Of a DNA stretch of 64,000 nucleotides, positions 32,466-45,924 are shown in pieces; position 1 is the first letter of the stretch; every line of letters starts with the position of its first letter. The position numbers were made by a program, and so were the translations under genes. Under the pieces are notes generated by a model that worked only from the letters and a program-made list of their open reading frames with translations, made no database searches and was not told the DNA's origin. This DNA comes from Cannabis sativa (Eukaryota; Streptophyta; Magnoliopsida; Rosales; Cannabaceae): the NCBI RefSeq assembly GCF_029168945.1, contig NC_083606.1, positions 10,876,041 through 10,940,040 of the forward strand. Reading direction: 5' to 3'.

Positions 32466-34314
32466 GAACACTCAAGTGTTTCGTGCATGCAAATAGCTAG
32501 GCTAGACCCTATTTTTCAATATTTTATTATATTTTTGTTTTTAATAAAATTAAAGGAAAAAGAATGAAAAAGATAAAATATAGTATTGATAAGTTAATTA
32601 TGGCATAAAAAAGGCCCTAAAAAAATAAATAGAACAAAAAACTTATATTCTATTAATATTATTTAATTATATTTTAAAAAAGTAAACCCTTAAATAAATT
32701 TTTACATAATTAAAATGGAGAAGAATTTACTGTGAATTCAAAATAAATTACTGAACATATCTTTATATATTAAAAGTGTCTATTTAACGACATTTCTTGG
32801 TTTAAAGATACTTAAAAATAAAAGAATATTCTGTTAAATTTAACGATTAGGTTTGATCTCCCGTTAACAAATAAACTCAATAATTAAAACCAAAAAATTA
32901 AATAATCTTTTAAATATTAATAATCTCTTTTTAAATTAAAAAAATCATTTTAGCCACATATCTCTCTAACAAACCTATCTTAGGAGAATATTAATAATTT
33001 TTTAAGATTTATATTCAAATTTTATATTCTGTTTCACTTTAAATTGTAATAGGCATTTCTATGTTAGGGAACTCTTTTTGGTTATAAAAAAAAGCATTTA
33101 AATTGCGATTGTGAAAAATCCTTTTCATTCTCGTTGTTTTCCAATTTTAAGTATTCACTACCCTTTTCTCATCTTGAAAGTACTCAAGGAAAGAAGAAAT
33201 TGAAGTGCCCAGAAAGAGATCGATTGCCAAGATTTTATTGCAAGAACGATCGTCAAACTCATAACAATTAAGAATTCGATCAGGTTTTCTATATGAAAAA
33301 TTCGATCAGGTTAGCGCTAAGAAATTTAAATTTTGTCATGAAAATTCTGGAATAATAGCTGGGCATTGCAAATCATTGGTGGCGACTTGCACTATTTGAG
33401 TTCTTCCTAAGGTATTTCTTCCTTATTGTGATCTTCATTGAAGAGTTATTGGTTTTCTATGTAATAGTGATTGTTCCTTATATTCCATCAGGAGGGGATT
33501 CTTCTTAGTCTATGTTTATGTAATGGCTTCCGTGAAATTTTCTTATAAATAAAAAATAGTAAAGTTCTCCATTTTTCAAAATTGTTCTCTGTTTTTTTTC
33601 TTTCTTATTGGTTGGTGTTAATTCGCCCCGATGATTCAAGTGTCATGGTTTAGCAGAAATACCACTTCTATCTTTGTGTGATTGCAGATATACCACTTCT
33701 GTCATTGACCCACTTTTTAGCTTTATAAATGCAGATGTTCATATAATATTAACACTTTACAGAATATTTATAGATATAAACTTACATTACAATGCTATGT
33801 TAAAAAAAGAACTAAATAGAATAATCTACTACTCCAATAATAAATTTATTTATAATTTTATAATTACACTAATATTATTTTAATACATTATTAAATAATA
33901 TTTCAAATATAAATATTTAATTTTTTCAAACAAAAAATTTTTATCTTTAAAAATAAAATATATTCAAAATCTTAAAAAGTATCTTAAATGAAACTAGCAA
34001 TACGTGGTTCGGCACGTACATTCACCTAGTACATTCATATATGGTAACATTCATGTGGAGCATGTGTTTTTATATTTATAATAAATCTTTAAATTTTGTT
34101 AGTGGGAATAATTGTTAGGAAATTTAAATTTTCTTTGAAGAATTTAAACTTAAGTTTTGAGTATTTAAATGCTAAAATAAAAATTAAAGAGACAAAATTA
34201 TAATTATAACTGGTATATTCATTCTATAGATTAAACATTCTTTTAAGTAATTACTACTTTATGTTTCCAAAAAAAAACAAAGTCATTATTACTTTTAATT
34301 TAAATGAAATAAAG
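32466..34314. other. AT-rich intergenic DNA, nothing recognised
   Basis: No convincing ORF, RNA gene or terminal repeat on either strand. Short ORFs here are AT-rich chance frames. Confidence 0.5.
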
Positions 34315-34323
34315 ACAGAATCT

Positions 34324-34884
34324 AGGGCTGTACAAAAAAATTTATAAACTGCCTAAACCGAATAACCCGCCCAAACCGAACCGAAAAAACCGATAAAAAT
34401 TACAAACCGAAATAACCCGAAAAAATTACAAACCGCCCAATCTGTTAATTGGGCGGGTTGAAAATAGGTCCAACCCGCCCAATTAAACCGACCAACCCGA
34501 CCAACCCGATTTTGCACTTTTATTTTTTTTTTAAACTTTTTATTATTATATATAATATAAATGATTAAATATATAATAATATAAAGTTATATACTTAATT
34601 ATTAGTTTTAAAGTCATATATATGGTATTGTACTTTGGTGGAATGTGATATTTTTAATTTATTTTTAAAATTTTTGTTAATTTTGACTTTAAAACTAAAA
34701 AAAAAAAAAAAATTGGCCGGTTTTGGCGGGTTAACCCGACCAAACCGCCCAAACCGTTGGTCGGTTTACATTTTTTTTTTATTTTTAAATTGGGCGGGTT
34801 GCACTTAAATTTTAGCAACCCGAACTTTAGATTGGGTTAGAAAATATATAGGATAAACCGCCCAAACCGACCGATGTACAGTCT
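34324..34884. mobile_element. hAT-like non-autonomous element rich in AACCCGCCC/CCAAACCG
   Basis: The termini AGGGCTGTACA and TGTACAGTCT are inverted. Both subterminal zones are packed with AAACCG, AACCCG and GGGCGGGTT words in mirrored orientation (34360-34510 and 34715-34875), the layout also seen at 702-2155. Only AATCT is shared at the flanks, so the 8-bp duplication expected of hAT is not seen and the class rests on ends and layout. No coding capacity. Confidence 0.65.
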
Positions 34885-35030
34885 AATCTTTTCCAAATAA
34901 CTTCTTTCACGGGTCACTTTGCAAAACTTAAAGGTAAAAGGACCAGACTGGAAAACACGAACAATTATACGAAGAAAAGTGCATACATACAAATAAGGTT
35001 AAATATTATGTCAAACAATAGATATCACAA

Positions 35031-35102
35031 ATCAGAGTGGCGCAGCGGAAGCGTGGTGGGCCCATAACCCACAGGTCCCAGGATCGAAACCTGGCTCTGA
35101 TA
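35031..35102 (+). tRNA. Initiator tRNA-Met (anticodon CAT)
   Basis: A 72-nt cloverleaf: acceptor stem ATCAGAG/CTCTGAT, D-arm GCGC..GCGT, anticodon stem GTGGG/CCCAC with loop CCCATAA (anticodon CAT at 35063-35065), and T-arm CCAGG/CCTGG with loop ATCGAAA. The A at the start of the T-loop in place of T and the unpaired first base pair A-A are initiator features. There is no intron. It starts protein synthesis in the cytosol, and its 3' end is the primer for the copia and TRIM elements in this window. Confidence 0.96.
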
Positions 35103-35129
35103 TTGAGTAGCTAATCCGCTTAAGCCAAA

Positions 35130-35138
35130 TTTTTTTTT
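35130..35138 (+). terminator. RNA polymerase III terminator of the tRNA gene
   Basis: A run of nine T begins 27 bases after the tRNA end, a typical Pol III stop signal. Confidence 0.65.
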
Positions 35139-35139
35139 G

Positions 35140-37732
35140 CTCTTATACCTTTTATTTCATTCAAAAGTTTTTGGTTTCACATAGGAATCTTTCATTAATA
35201 TACTCAAAGTAAAAATTTTAGTATAAAATAATGAACAAAGTAATTTTTTTTTTTTTTTATCAAATCATGCTTTAAACTTTGTTTAATTTTATATATTTTA
35301 TGAAGTCCACATTCATTTATGTATTGTTTGTGGCCAAACAAATTCACACACTTCTTTTCAGTGCATAGCACATATAATATATGAATGAAATTAGTAATTA
35401 TATTTGTTATTTATTTAAACTGTACTAGAAGAATATTTTTTAAAAAGAATATATAAAAACCACTTGAACAGAAATATGTAAATCGCATCCGCTATTATTG
35501 AAATTTGTGAACAACCATATCTGCCATTGTTGGAGTTTTTTTAAGAAGCCTACCCATTTGAATTGAATTGTATGTATTCCCATTGTACTTGTTTGGAATT
35601 TTTAATCTCCTCAATTATAAACACCACCATCATCATTAACCACTTTTTTTTCTCCAAAATTTTACAAATCTTTTCAAGATTTTTCTGCTTAACTATTGGA
35701 TTCCGATCAAGAAGCAGTCATATTAGCCAACGATATATGTATGATGAGAAAGTGTCCAACAATTACTCTTCATATAGTCAATAAGTAGCTGTGGATTGTG
35801 GTGGTATTCAAAATTTTGCAAACTTAGATAAGAGAAGATAAGTGGGAGTGAGACAGAGACTATAATTAGAGGGAAAGAGAGGAAGAGAAGATGAGTGAGA
35901 GAGAGAAAGAAACTACAATTAGAGAGAAAGAGAGGAGAGAGAAAATATATTTTAATTAATTTAATAAATTATTGTTTATTAATAAAATATTAGTAAAGAA
36001 TAAATAAGAAATAATTTAATGTGCTCTAAATATTAATTATGTATATATACTTATTTAGTTATTACCATTAGATCTATTATGAAGGACTATAAAAACTTTC
36101 TTATTATAGAGACAAAACAATATAGACATATCCATATAGGAATTAAAAGATTATTGTTTCTCCAAATTTATATTTTTGAAAGTTTTTTTTTTTTTTTTTT
36201 TTTTTTAAGGAAAACAAACTGTTATTGTTAATGAATACAAACCATTACAACAACAGCTTAAATTGGAAGTAGAACAACCTCTAACAAATACAATCTTATC
36301 CAATCAAGAGTAAATTTTGAAAAAACTCACTTCTACGAAAAATGATTAAAGATCATAAACATCAACAATAAAATCTTGAAAACAAGACAAGTGAGATGTG
36401 TGTACCCACAAATGATAAAAGAAACTAGTAACGAACATTGTTTCAACATGTTTAATTTGCAAACTATGTTGGAGAGCCCATTGCAGCATAGACTTTGTTA
36501 TGCGGCCATAAACTCTTGATTTCTGTATAGACTAGATACTACACATGGTGCAAATGAAAAGTTGAAACTTTGTCTTTGACAATTGATAAAGAAAATCCCC
36601 GCCAAACGTAGCAGCAAGAGCACATAATTCTAAAAGAAATAGAGTGGATTTCTAAACTTTTTTAATTGTCTTGCCATGTAACAAAATTTTACCAATTGAT
36701 TCCGAAGCATTGTAGCATAAAGAACAAGTGGCAGCAGTCAAAACTTTCCTGTGATACAAAGAGAAAATCACAAGGATGGGAGATCGATAATCATTCCACT
36801 ATTAGGCTAACAAAGAATCTGTTTTTATATATTAGTTTGAAGAATATAAATCGTACAAGCATTGTGTAGATAGAGAATGAGGCAAAGTTTCTATTGTTGC
36901 AAACTTAAAGCATCTTATATATGTTGTAAACAAAAAAACCAAAACTTTACCAATTGAAAAAAAATGATGGGAGTTATATAAATATTCTAAAGACAATATT
37001 AAGTTACTATCAATATTATGCTTATGATTATTTCTAAATATCAATATTCAATAAAATAAATAAGTACAAGTAAAATTAAGCGATTTAATTTAGTTTGATT
37101 TGCACCGTGCACGAGAATTTTAAAACTATAACCAAACTATATAATTAAAAACGGTTCGGATTCACCAAAACCATTCACCCTTGATTCATTTGGTCTAGTA
37201 TTAAATGGTTTGGTCTAGATTAATTGGAGATTTGGAACCACATATTACTATATGAAGTTATAAACAACCCTATAAAGTTAGAGTTTACAATATATTTTAA
37301 ATATAAATTCTATTTTAAAAAAAGATAAATAAAAAAGTTCCAATCATGCATGGCTCAATTTGGCTGCCTAAATTAATCATTTATATAAAGGAAAAAATAG
37401 TAATGATTCATGAAAAATGTTTGTCAACCTATTTTCCTTACTTTGCATACTATAAATGGACCAAATGGATCACATACTGAAGTAGCTTAGCTTTTCATGA
37501 ATCATCATGAGCAAGAAAAAGGAAAAAGACCCAAAATTCTAATGAAACTGAATACAAATCTCCACAGAAGCAATAACTATGAGAAATGATTTTTCCTTGC
37601 ACTGTTTTTCTCCCTCCATGTACAAACCACTGGGCTTCTTTTTCTCCACATTATACAAATGAAAGCTACAAAATAAGTCATCATTTTTTTTTAAACAATG
37701 ACTAAACTACATGTCTCATAAGGTTTTCCTCC
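35140..37732. other. AT-rich intergenic stretch, possible retroposon tail
   Basis: No gene recognised. GA-rich repeats lie at about 35830-35945. At 36183-36206 there are 24 T; on the minus strand this is an A-tail following TTGTTTTCCTT, and the 600 bases behind it (to about 36850) have slightly higher complexity, so a minus-strand LINE or SINE fragment is possible, but no protein motif could be read. The last 200 bases are the likely 3' UTR of gene 4. Confidence 0.4.
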
Positions 37733-40700
37733 TCATGAAACCGGCACCCTTTTCTTCCAAAACCAGTGCTTTCTCCACAAGAAAGTCATCTCTTCAATGG
37801 GCACTCCTTTGGTTTCAGGCAAGAAAACAACAACAAAGATAGTCATTAGAGTAATCCAGGCAGCAAAGAAGAGGAATATTCCAAACTTAAGGGCGCATAG
37901 TAGAGAAAGGAAAGACTGAGCTATTATGAAAGTGAAGAGTAAATTCACTGCCACTGTAATGCTCTGTCCGGCTGATCGAGTCTCTAATGGAAAAATCTCA
38001 CTTGGTATGGTCCAACCCAATGGCCCCCATGACCATCCGAAGGCCAAAACAAATAGACATATCACAATCACGACCAATATGGAGTAACCCTTTGAGAGTT
38101 CTTGGTTGTCTCCGAACTTCATTCTTAAGATTATCGCCACTATCACCTATTCATAAATAGCATAAAAACATGTCAATATATTGAGATGTATGACTATGAA
38201 ATTGAGAGGGATAATACCCAATTTTCAGAATTTGGGCATGGAAATAAACTTGGGATGAGTTTGGATTTTCAGGTCCAGTAACTAGTAACTACTAACTACA
38301 ATATCCAGAAACAATAATGACTGATGAAAGAAAGTAATTGGAAAATGACAACAACACCCAACACAAATGAACAACTCCAATCCCATAAAACAACGTTGAT
38401 TGTAAACTACATAGATTGTGATATTGACCCTGAGAGATCAAATGAAAAACGACAAACTATAAAAACGAAAGATTACTCCCTCACCACAGTCAATTTTCAA
38501 TTTTGACTGTATTTGATAACTCCGGCATCACATAAAAGCAACATTGTTGTTGAGAAAAAAATAGTGGGGTATTTTTATTAAAAAAGAAAAAAAAATCCTT
38601 AAAATATTAAAAATACCCAATTTTTGTAATTATTTTTATTATTATCTGAGTATTTATAAAATGAATAATTACATAAGATACTATTTGTTGTAAAAAAATT
38701 ATATTTTTACGTTTAATTTTTTTTTTTAATATTTTTACGGTTTTTTATAAACACTAAAATAATAAAAAAATTACATAAAAATAATATTTAAATAACATTA
38801 AAATAATAATAATAAAAATAACAGATAATAAAAAATCAATAATAAATTAACACGTGTAATTTCTTTTTTTATTTTTATGTATTTATGGGCTACCTCTTTC
38901 GTCATCATCATGAATTTTCAGTTAAAAAAAAAAAACAGTTTCGGTTTTGATAAGTACCTGACAAACGACCATCATTATTCCGCCACTGATGAGCAAAACC
39001 CTACGTCCCAATCGATCAACGGTCGCCATTGAAATCAACGTAGAAGAAGCAAGAACAGCTCCAGTGATGGCCGAAGCATACAGCGAAGCTTCTCCACCGA
39101 ACCCCATAGTCTGAAACAGAACCGGAGCATAGAACAGGATCGAGTTAATCCCCGTCAAGATCTGAAACATGGGTAAGAAGATGGCCATAACCAACTGAGG
39201 TCGATTTTTCTTCTCGAATATGTTCCGGAACGGATTCTTAATCGAATTGGCAATCTCGCTCGCGTCTACGATGTCTTGAAACTCAGCGTCCACGTTAGAG
39301 GTCCCTCGAATCCTCTCCAGCACTTCTCGTCCTTTGTCTTTGGATTTTCGCTCCACCAAGCTGTTTGGGGTTTCCGGTAGGAAGATTCCTCCGACGGTCA
39401 TCATGAATGCCGGTACTGCTGCTAACCCTAGGGAGAGCCTCCAGCCCCAATCGTGGAGATTTTGTGTGCCGTAGTTCACCATGTTTGCTGTGAAGATTCC
39501 GAGCGTCGTTGCCAGTTGAAACATCATATTCAACCCTCCTCTCAGATGAGCCGGCGCCATTTCTGATAAGTATAGTGGAACTCCCTTTTTTTTTAACGGT
39601 CAAAAAATGAAATTATCAGATAAATTTAATTTGGATATTAACAAATTTGCTAAATAAATTAAAAATTAGGAAGTGAAATAAAGAAAAAAGTAATTTGAAA
39701 TTAAACAATGTATTATTGTTCAGTGTAAAATTTTCGAAATTATTTATGACCACTCAGTGTGTAAGTGTAGTTTTATAATCTCATGAATTATTTAACAAAT
39801 ATAACTTTTCATCAATCATTTTACACGAATTTTCCTGGAAGATGAGTTACTCCAACTACATATGGGTTATTTCTTAATTATTTTTTTTTTTTGCTGAAAC
39901 TGAATATGGGTTAATTTACTAATTGAATTTTTTCAAAGCACTCCTATTATTGACCACCCACCAATTAGAGGTCAATTAACCATATTTCATAATAATTAGT
40001 ATGGGACCCAATATTCGGTCTGTGGGCTAACATTATTAAATAAATTGTTTGAATAAAGGTTTAGTAAGAGGGATTAGCTAGCTGAGTAAGAAAGTGACTT
40101 CTTTTGTCGTTTTGTTAACTTTTACAAGTTTTTGTATGTGAAGATATTTTGGTAATACCATGTATATGTTTCTTAATTTTGGAGGGGAGGAGAAAGAGAG
40201 AGTTTCCCACATTTGGCTGCTGTAAAATGAGTTGGTTTTTCAATTCTCTTGAGTAGAAATGGTTAAGAAATAGAAATTAAATTTGTAAATATAAAAAGAA
40301 AAAAAAAAACTCTGACTTTAGTTTAAACTTATGAATCTGATGGTTCACCAAACTTTATTAAATGTTTCATTGACTCTTTCTTTTCTCAATCTTCATTTTA
40401 CTTCTACTGCACTTGAACTAAAAATATGATTAAAACAAAGAATTCAGTGCAAATAGTATCATACCTGATTTCCAAACCCAATTCCAACACCAAGCAAGAT
40501 TCTACCCACAAGTAGCATTGCCATGTTGATAGCAAAGGCATTTAGAACAGCACCGATGAAGAAGCTGATTCCGCCGCATATTATGCTAGCCCGCCGCCCA
40601 TAGTTTCTGGTGACTGGAGACGCAACCAGTGTCGCCACCAAACCAGCTAGGTAAAGAGAAGAGGTGAATGCTGAAAGTTTTTGGCTGTTGTACTTACAGT

Positions 40701-41326
40701 AGTTATTTTCATGAGCTGATTTCTTGCTTTTGTACACTTCTTTGAAGAAGTGGGAAAGAAATCCATCCATTGATGTAACTCCTCCTGTATCATATTATTC
40801 ATTCTATAGTCACACATTTTTCTAATCCAAATTGAATATCCTAACTTCTCTTTATTCTCTTTGAAATAACAATAATAATAATTTAAAAAAAAAAAACTAT
40901 TTTTAGTAGGCTACTGCTGACCCGTTTTTCATTCTAAATCCAAGTACTCATTTTTTCTTTTCTTACACACACGCTCTTAGCCTCTTACAACACTTTTCAA
41001 CTTTCCACGCCAAATTTTTCTCTTTCTTGATTCCAAAAACAAAAGAACAAAAAAGGTCCACACTTTAATGATAATGAAACTAAATTACACCAAAAAAAAC
41101 ATGGTATATCCTCTCATCAGAAACAAAATCTTGTTTTTTGAAGAAGGAAAAAAAGAAGGGGTTTTGGTTTAAATTACTAACCTGAAATCCCAATATCATA
41201 TCCAAATATTGACCCTCCAATGGCAGCAACAAGACAAGCGATGATAACATATGAGGTGACCTTTCCTTGGTACTGTTCTGCCCTTTCCATGGCCAAACCA
41301 CCTGGAGCAAAAGATCCACCTGCCAT
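37733..41326 (-). CDS. STP-like sugar transporter, four exons, 501 aa (gene 4, canonical copy)
   Basis: Monosaccharide:H+ symporter of the STP family (plasma membrane, sugar uptake). Exons on the minus strand: 41326-41182, 40784-40465, 39584-38958 and 38146-37733, consistent phases, 501 residues. It keeps the family hallmarks lost elsewhere in the cluster: [18 protein letters not shown] in segment 1 with the proton-accepting Asp, [14 protein letters not shown] in segment 4 with the partner Arg, and RNYGRR in the loop. It also has NYCKYN (lid Cys), YLSEMAP with [48 protein letters not shown] and LPETKG. The introns are larger (397, 880 and 811 bp). The acceptor before exon 3 is preceded by an A-run (TTAAAAAAAAAG|GGAGTT) rather than pyrimidines, which is unusual but keeps the frame. 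It is the best candidate for a working transporter here. Confidence 0.92.
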
Positions 41327-41663
41327 TTTCAAATCTTGAATTTCTGAAATGGGTATTTATTTGATTTTTTAGGGGCTTGTTAGGATTTAGGAACAGAGTA
41401 TTGTTTTGGGGTTAGTTAATTTACAGTTGACTCCTTAAACAAAAACTAAAAAGTCCCACTTGGGAGAACTTGAAAACAATATTTTAAATTCATAACTTGG
41501 GAAAAGAGAAGAGAAAAGAAAATGAGAGAAGGACTCGATGTTAAGATTTGTGTAGTTGTATGGTTAAAACTTAAAACCAGTGCAATTTGGAATAAGTTTA
41601 GATTAGAAGAGGGAGGAGACAACTCTCAATCAAAGCAATGACATAGACATTTTTTATCTTTGG

Positions 41664-41672
41664 CTATTTATA
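41664..41672 (-). promoter_or_regulatory. Probable TATA box of gene 4
   Basis: TATAAATAG on the minus strand, within GCCTATAAATAGCC, about 340 bases upstream of the start codon. A classical plant TATA sequence. Confidence 0.55.
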
Positions 41673-41679
41673 GGCAGTC

Positions 41680-42340
41680 ATTCTTAATTGGCTCACAGGA
41701 TAAGGACACATTTATTTTAGGGACGAGTAAGATTTTGATTTTAGCCATTAATTACCAAAAATAAACATGAGAAAAAAATTGTAAGAGAAAAAAATCCGTT
41801 TTTATTTGGCTCTTAATTCTTATTACTGATGCCAATTGTTTGCCATGCATACAATAATACAAATGAAAAAAATATTAAGTCATTAATGAATATTTTTAAA
41901 AATTAGTTTCAATGTTATTATTATTTTTGATGAGTATCTGGCCATCTGCATAAAGGTACCAATATAAGCTAGCTTTTAATGCCAATTGGCTATGCATTTT
42001 TTAATCTTTATTTTGGTGGTCATTGAGTGTACGAAATGAAATAATGAATGATTGAGATTCGGATCTTGATCCCCAAAAAAGAAAACTACAAAAAAAAAAT
42101 GTTTAGTGGTAATAGACTGGGATGGAGAGAAAGGGACCCCAATTAATTACGAGCCTTTTACAAAAATCAGTAGTCTTTTTCTTGAGTAATTTGCTTTTTA
42201 TGTCTTGTGTATTTGTTTCTATTTCTAAATAAGATTCTTATTAAATCCTTACAAAAATAAAGTAAATAAATAAAAACAATTTCCTCATTTTTATTTTGAA
42301 AACCAAAGCAGCATTACATATGTATCAATTTATGAATGAT
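41680..42340. other. Upstream region of gene 4, no gene seen
   Basis: AT-rich, with the presumptive distal promoter of gene 4. No ORF or repeat boundary recognised. Confidence 0.45.
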
Positions 42341-42659
42341 TTGTTGTTCCTATACATTAAAATTCGTAATTCTAATATTGTATAACCTATACTGTATGAT
42401 ACTCTTTGACATCTTTAGCTATGTGCAACTCAGATTGTGAAAAACCATCAAAATAGCACTAGTTCCTATTGTTCTAGAGGCTGTAAATCGTTGCAGCAGC
42501 TATAGCAGTAACAATCGAACCAAACATTCCCTTAAAAATCAATCTAGAATTTTTTTAGACAAAATACAATAAAAGAATATATGGGCATGATTCTCATTCA
42601 CCAAACCACACATATGGCACTGCAAAGAGTTTAAGGGAATACAAAATCTCACAAGATTA
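42341..42659 (-). pseudogene. LINE remnant, zinc-binding and C-terminal part (left half)
   Basis: On the minus strand the reading LNSLQCHMCGLVNENHAHI then FFYC is the zinc-binding region that follows reverse transcriptase in plant LINEs. It is followed downstream by IYSL..NNRN, similar to the usual WNERN end. It stops exactly at the target duplication of the LTR element at 42660-46653; the upstream part of the same LINE continues at 46659. Confidence 0.7.
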
Positions 42660-43389
42660 TGTTAGAGATTTTATAACAATGGAAGAAAATCAAGATTTAT
42701 TACAACTCTATTGTAAAATAATACAAGGACTAAAATAAGAGATTGATTAAATATATGTTACAATACATATATATACACTATATATATTACATATATATAT
42801 ATATGAAAGGTAGAAGAGAAGATTACAACACATGTAATATAATATATGTATATATATAACAAGAGAATAATATATATATAAACACTCACTCACAACCTCG
42901 AGTGTAGATTAGTGGGGATCACCATGACTTGAACAAGGTATTACACCTTTGTCCAAAAGCTTATTTCCCCTATCTCTAAGCACTAAGGGAACTCTCTAGG
43001 AAATAGCTTTGGGAATTATCAAGCCTTTTAGGGTTTTCTAGCAAAGTGCTTTCTTGATAGAAAACTTCTTCTCTAAAATGAGCACCTTAGACCTCTTTAT
43101 ATAGTGTTTAGGATATTACCATTTGAAATTCAAACTCATAACCCCTATAGATGTTATGGACTCAAATGTAACTCTTACACACACCATAACTCCTATAGCA
43201 TTAAGAATCTCAAATAAAGGTGTAACATCTTTTACACTCTTAATGTTGGTGATAATGGTGGAGGTTACTCATAGTAACAACTTCCCAAATGTTACAAAAA
43301 GATGACAACTAATATAGTCATGTATTACATATTATTAGTTTATTACACATATTTAATCTATATATTATATTATTATAAATAATATAACA
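42660..43389 (-). repeat. LTR (3' in element orientation)
   Basis: 730 bp; outer edge TGTTAG, inner edge AATATAACA. Contains a short ORF also found in the other LTR copy, which is a by-product of the repeat. Confidence 0.85.
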
Positions 43390-45924
43390 ATCCCCCACTA
43401 GATTAAATATTATCTCTTTAGTAATAAACTTGTAACTTTTGTAACATTTATTTAATCAATCAAAAATATTATATCAAAATATAACATTCCCCCACTTTGA
43501 TTGACTAAATACACACTTCTAAAGAAATCTTGCTTAGGTGCATTAGGTAAAATGTCTTTCGACTTGAATTTTACCTTAGTGTAGTTACCACAAAGTTTGA
43601 TGAAATTTTGGTTGCCGTAGCATTGAACCACTATTCCTTTAGTTCAAACCGGTGATAACACACACCCTCGCTAATGCTCACTTGAGACTGCATGTCTCGC
43701 TCTTGCACCGTGAATGGCCATGTGCAAAATTCCAATTCATGGACTCTCTAGAGAATAACTCCCAATTCTCATAAGAGGCGGCACCACCTCTAGTCCATAT
43801 AGGTGGAGTTTTAGTGTCTCACCACTCTTTAGACACTTCTTAAGCTTAAGTGAGTTTTCTTAAGCTTAAGCTCCATTAAAAAACCTTTCGATTTTAACCC
43901 TCAATTTTCACCACATGTACTCATCCATAGATGGGACAATTGAGTACCATATTCACTCTATTGACTTGTTATTACCTATTGAACTTAAGACTAGATTTTT
44001 ACTAGTGTTAAGATAGGTTACCATCAATGAGCAAAACGCTAAGGGAGTTTAGGTCCCATCCCTCGAAAATTCTTGCTTTAATCTTGTACGGAGATTAAGC
44101 GATTTGTTATAACCTCTCACTATTGATTCCATGTGAATCATGCATGCCAAAATATAGTGTTCACTTTGTGACCACTTTTCTCCTTAAGTACTTAAGCTTT
44201 GAAAATTTAATCATAAAAGATTAATTTTCACACAACTCAAATTCTCAATAATTTTGATACCATGCATATCAAAATTAAACACTAATTTAGACACCAAACA
44301 TGTCTAAATTATACTTTATTTTAAGACACCAAACATGCCTTAAACTTTTCATATTGGAGTATCACCCCCACACTTTCACATTTCACTATCAAGATAATAT
44401 CTTGATTTTAAAATATAGAAGACCACTTTGTCTCTATAATTTTTCTTAAATTTAATTTCCTTCTTGAAATTATTTTTACCAAAAATTTGACACCAAATAT
44501 GTCAATATTTTCACTTATGCACATAGCCAAACTTGATTTAGAATTTGAATTCAAAATCAAATAAATTAATCAACAATGTCTCAACACATTGTGGCTCACC
44601 TCCACATTTCTAGCATAGTGTATATAAAATATCACTTTTGTGTATTTCCTCTTGAAATGACTTTTTAAGGTCACCTTAAAAAATATCATTTGACATTTTT
44701 AGTTTTCTCAATAAATCTAAAATGTCAAACTCACATTACTACTCATAAAATAATGTGATTATTTTACTCATAATTTATGGTTATCTCCTTATTGAAATTA
44801 ACCCAAAATTATACCAAAGTTAACAAAATTCTCAACAATTTTGTTCACAACTTTGATCATTTAAGATTCAAAATTGCTTCTCCAATTTTGTTATCTTTTC
44901 ACTATTTTTGAATCCACAATGATTCATTTACTTTGAGTCTAAAATTGCTCTTTCAATTTATGACTCATTTCACAAGTTTGGATCCACTATGATCTTAATT
45001 GTTCTTGCATATGATCACAATGCAAGTCCAATAAAAGTGTAACTCTCACAGTCCACTTTTCCTTATCTCATAATATGAGATGATTATCTCTTATAATCCA
45101 ATAAAAGATGTAACTTCTCAAAATCCATTTTTTATTATCTCATAAAGTGAGATGTTCACCACCAAATTGAATAAGAATTCAAATCTATTCTTTATTCACA
45201 AAATAGATGACAATAATCTCCCCATCAATAGTAATAAACAATATTATACTACTATATCAATATTATTATCATACTATATAACTCATATATTAATATAATA
45301 TGTATGTTACTAATCAACTTCTTATATGTAACATACACATATTATCAATATTAAATTCACAATATATATGTTACATATCTCATATATATATAACATATAT
45401 ACTATAATATACATATATATCATATACACATAATATATACATTAATTACACAACTATATATGTTACATACCTCACACATATATAACATACATACACATTA
45501 ATATACATGATATATATTATATACACATATCTCATATAAATACATAGAAAATAAGTATTTCTACATATTTAATCTCACAATATATATATATATTATGTCA
45601 TATTTCATCATATATGTAATACACATAACTCATATACATGTTATATATTATATATCTCATATATATACACATACAAACATGTAATAAATTCAAATATCAT
45701 ATTATATATCACTATATATTATATGATATAAACTCATAATCACATATATGTCACATATATATCTCATATATATATCATATATATTACTATCATATAAAAT
45801 GGTAAATCATAAAATATACACCACCATGCTCATCCATGAATGGTTTTCACAAAATCCCTTATCCTTATATTCTCACAATCTTAATTTATCACCTCTTCCA
45901 TTGAAAAAGGGTTAAGCTTTTGAT

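Noticed and set aside
35563..35784. 73-codon plus-strand ORF
   Set aside because: Low-complexity Ile/Ser/Phe-rich frame in AT-rich DNA with no homologue I recognise.
36183..36870. Minus-strand LINE fragment with A-tail
   Set aside because: The A-tail is clear, but no reverse transcriptase, zinc-binding or RNase H motif could be read, so it is only mentioned as a possibility.
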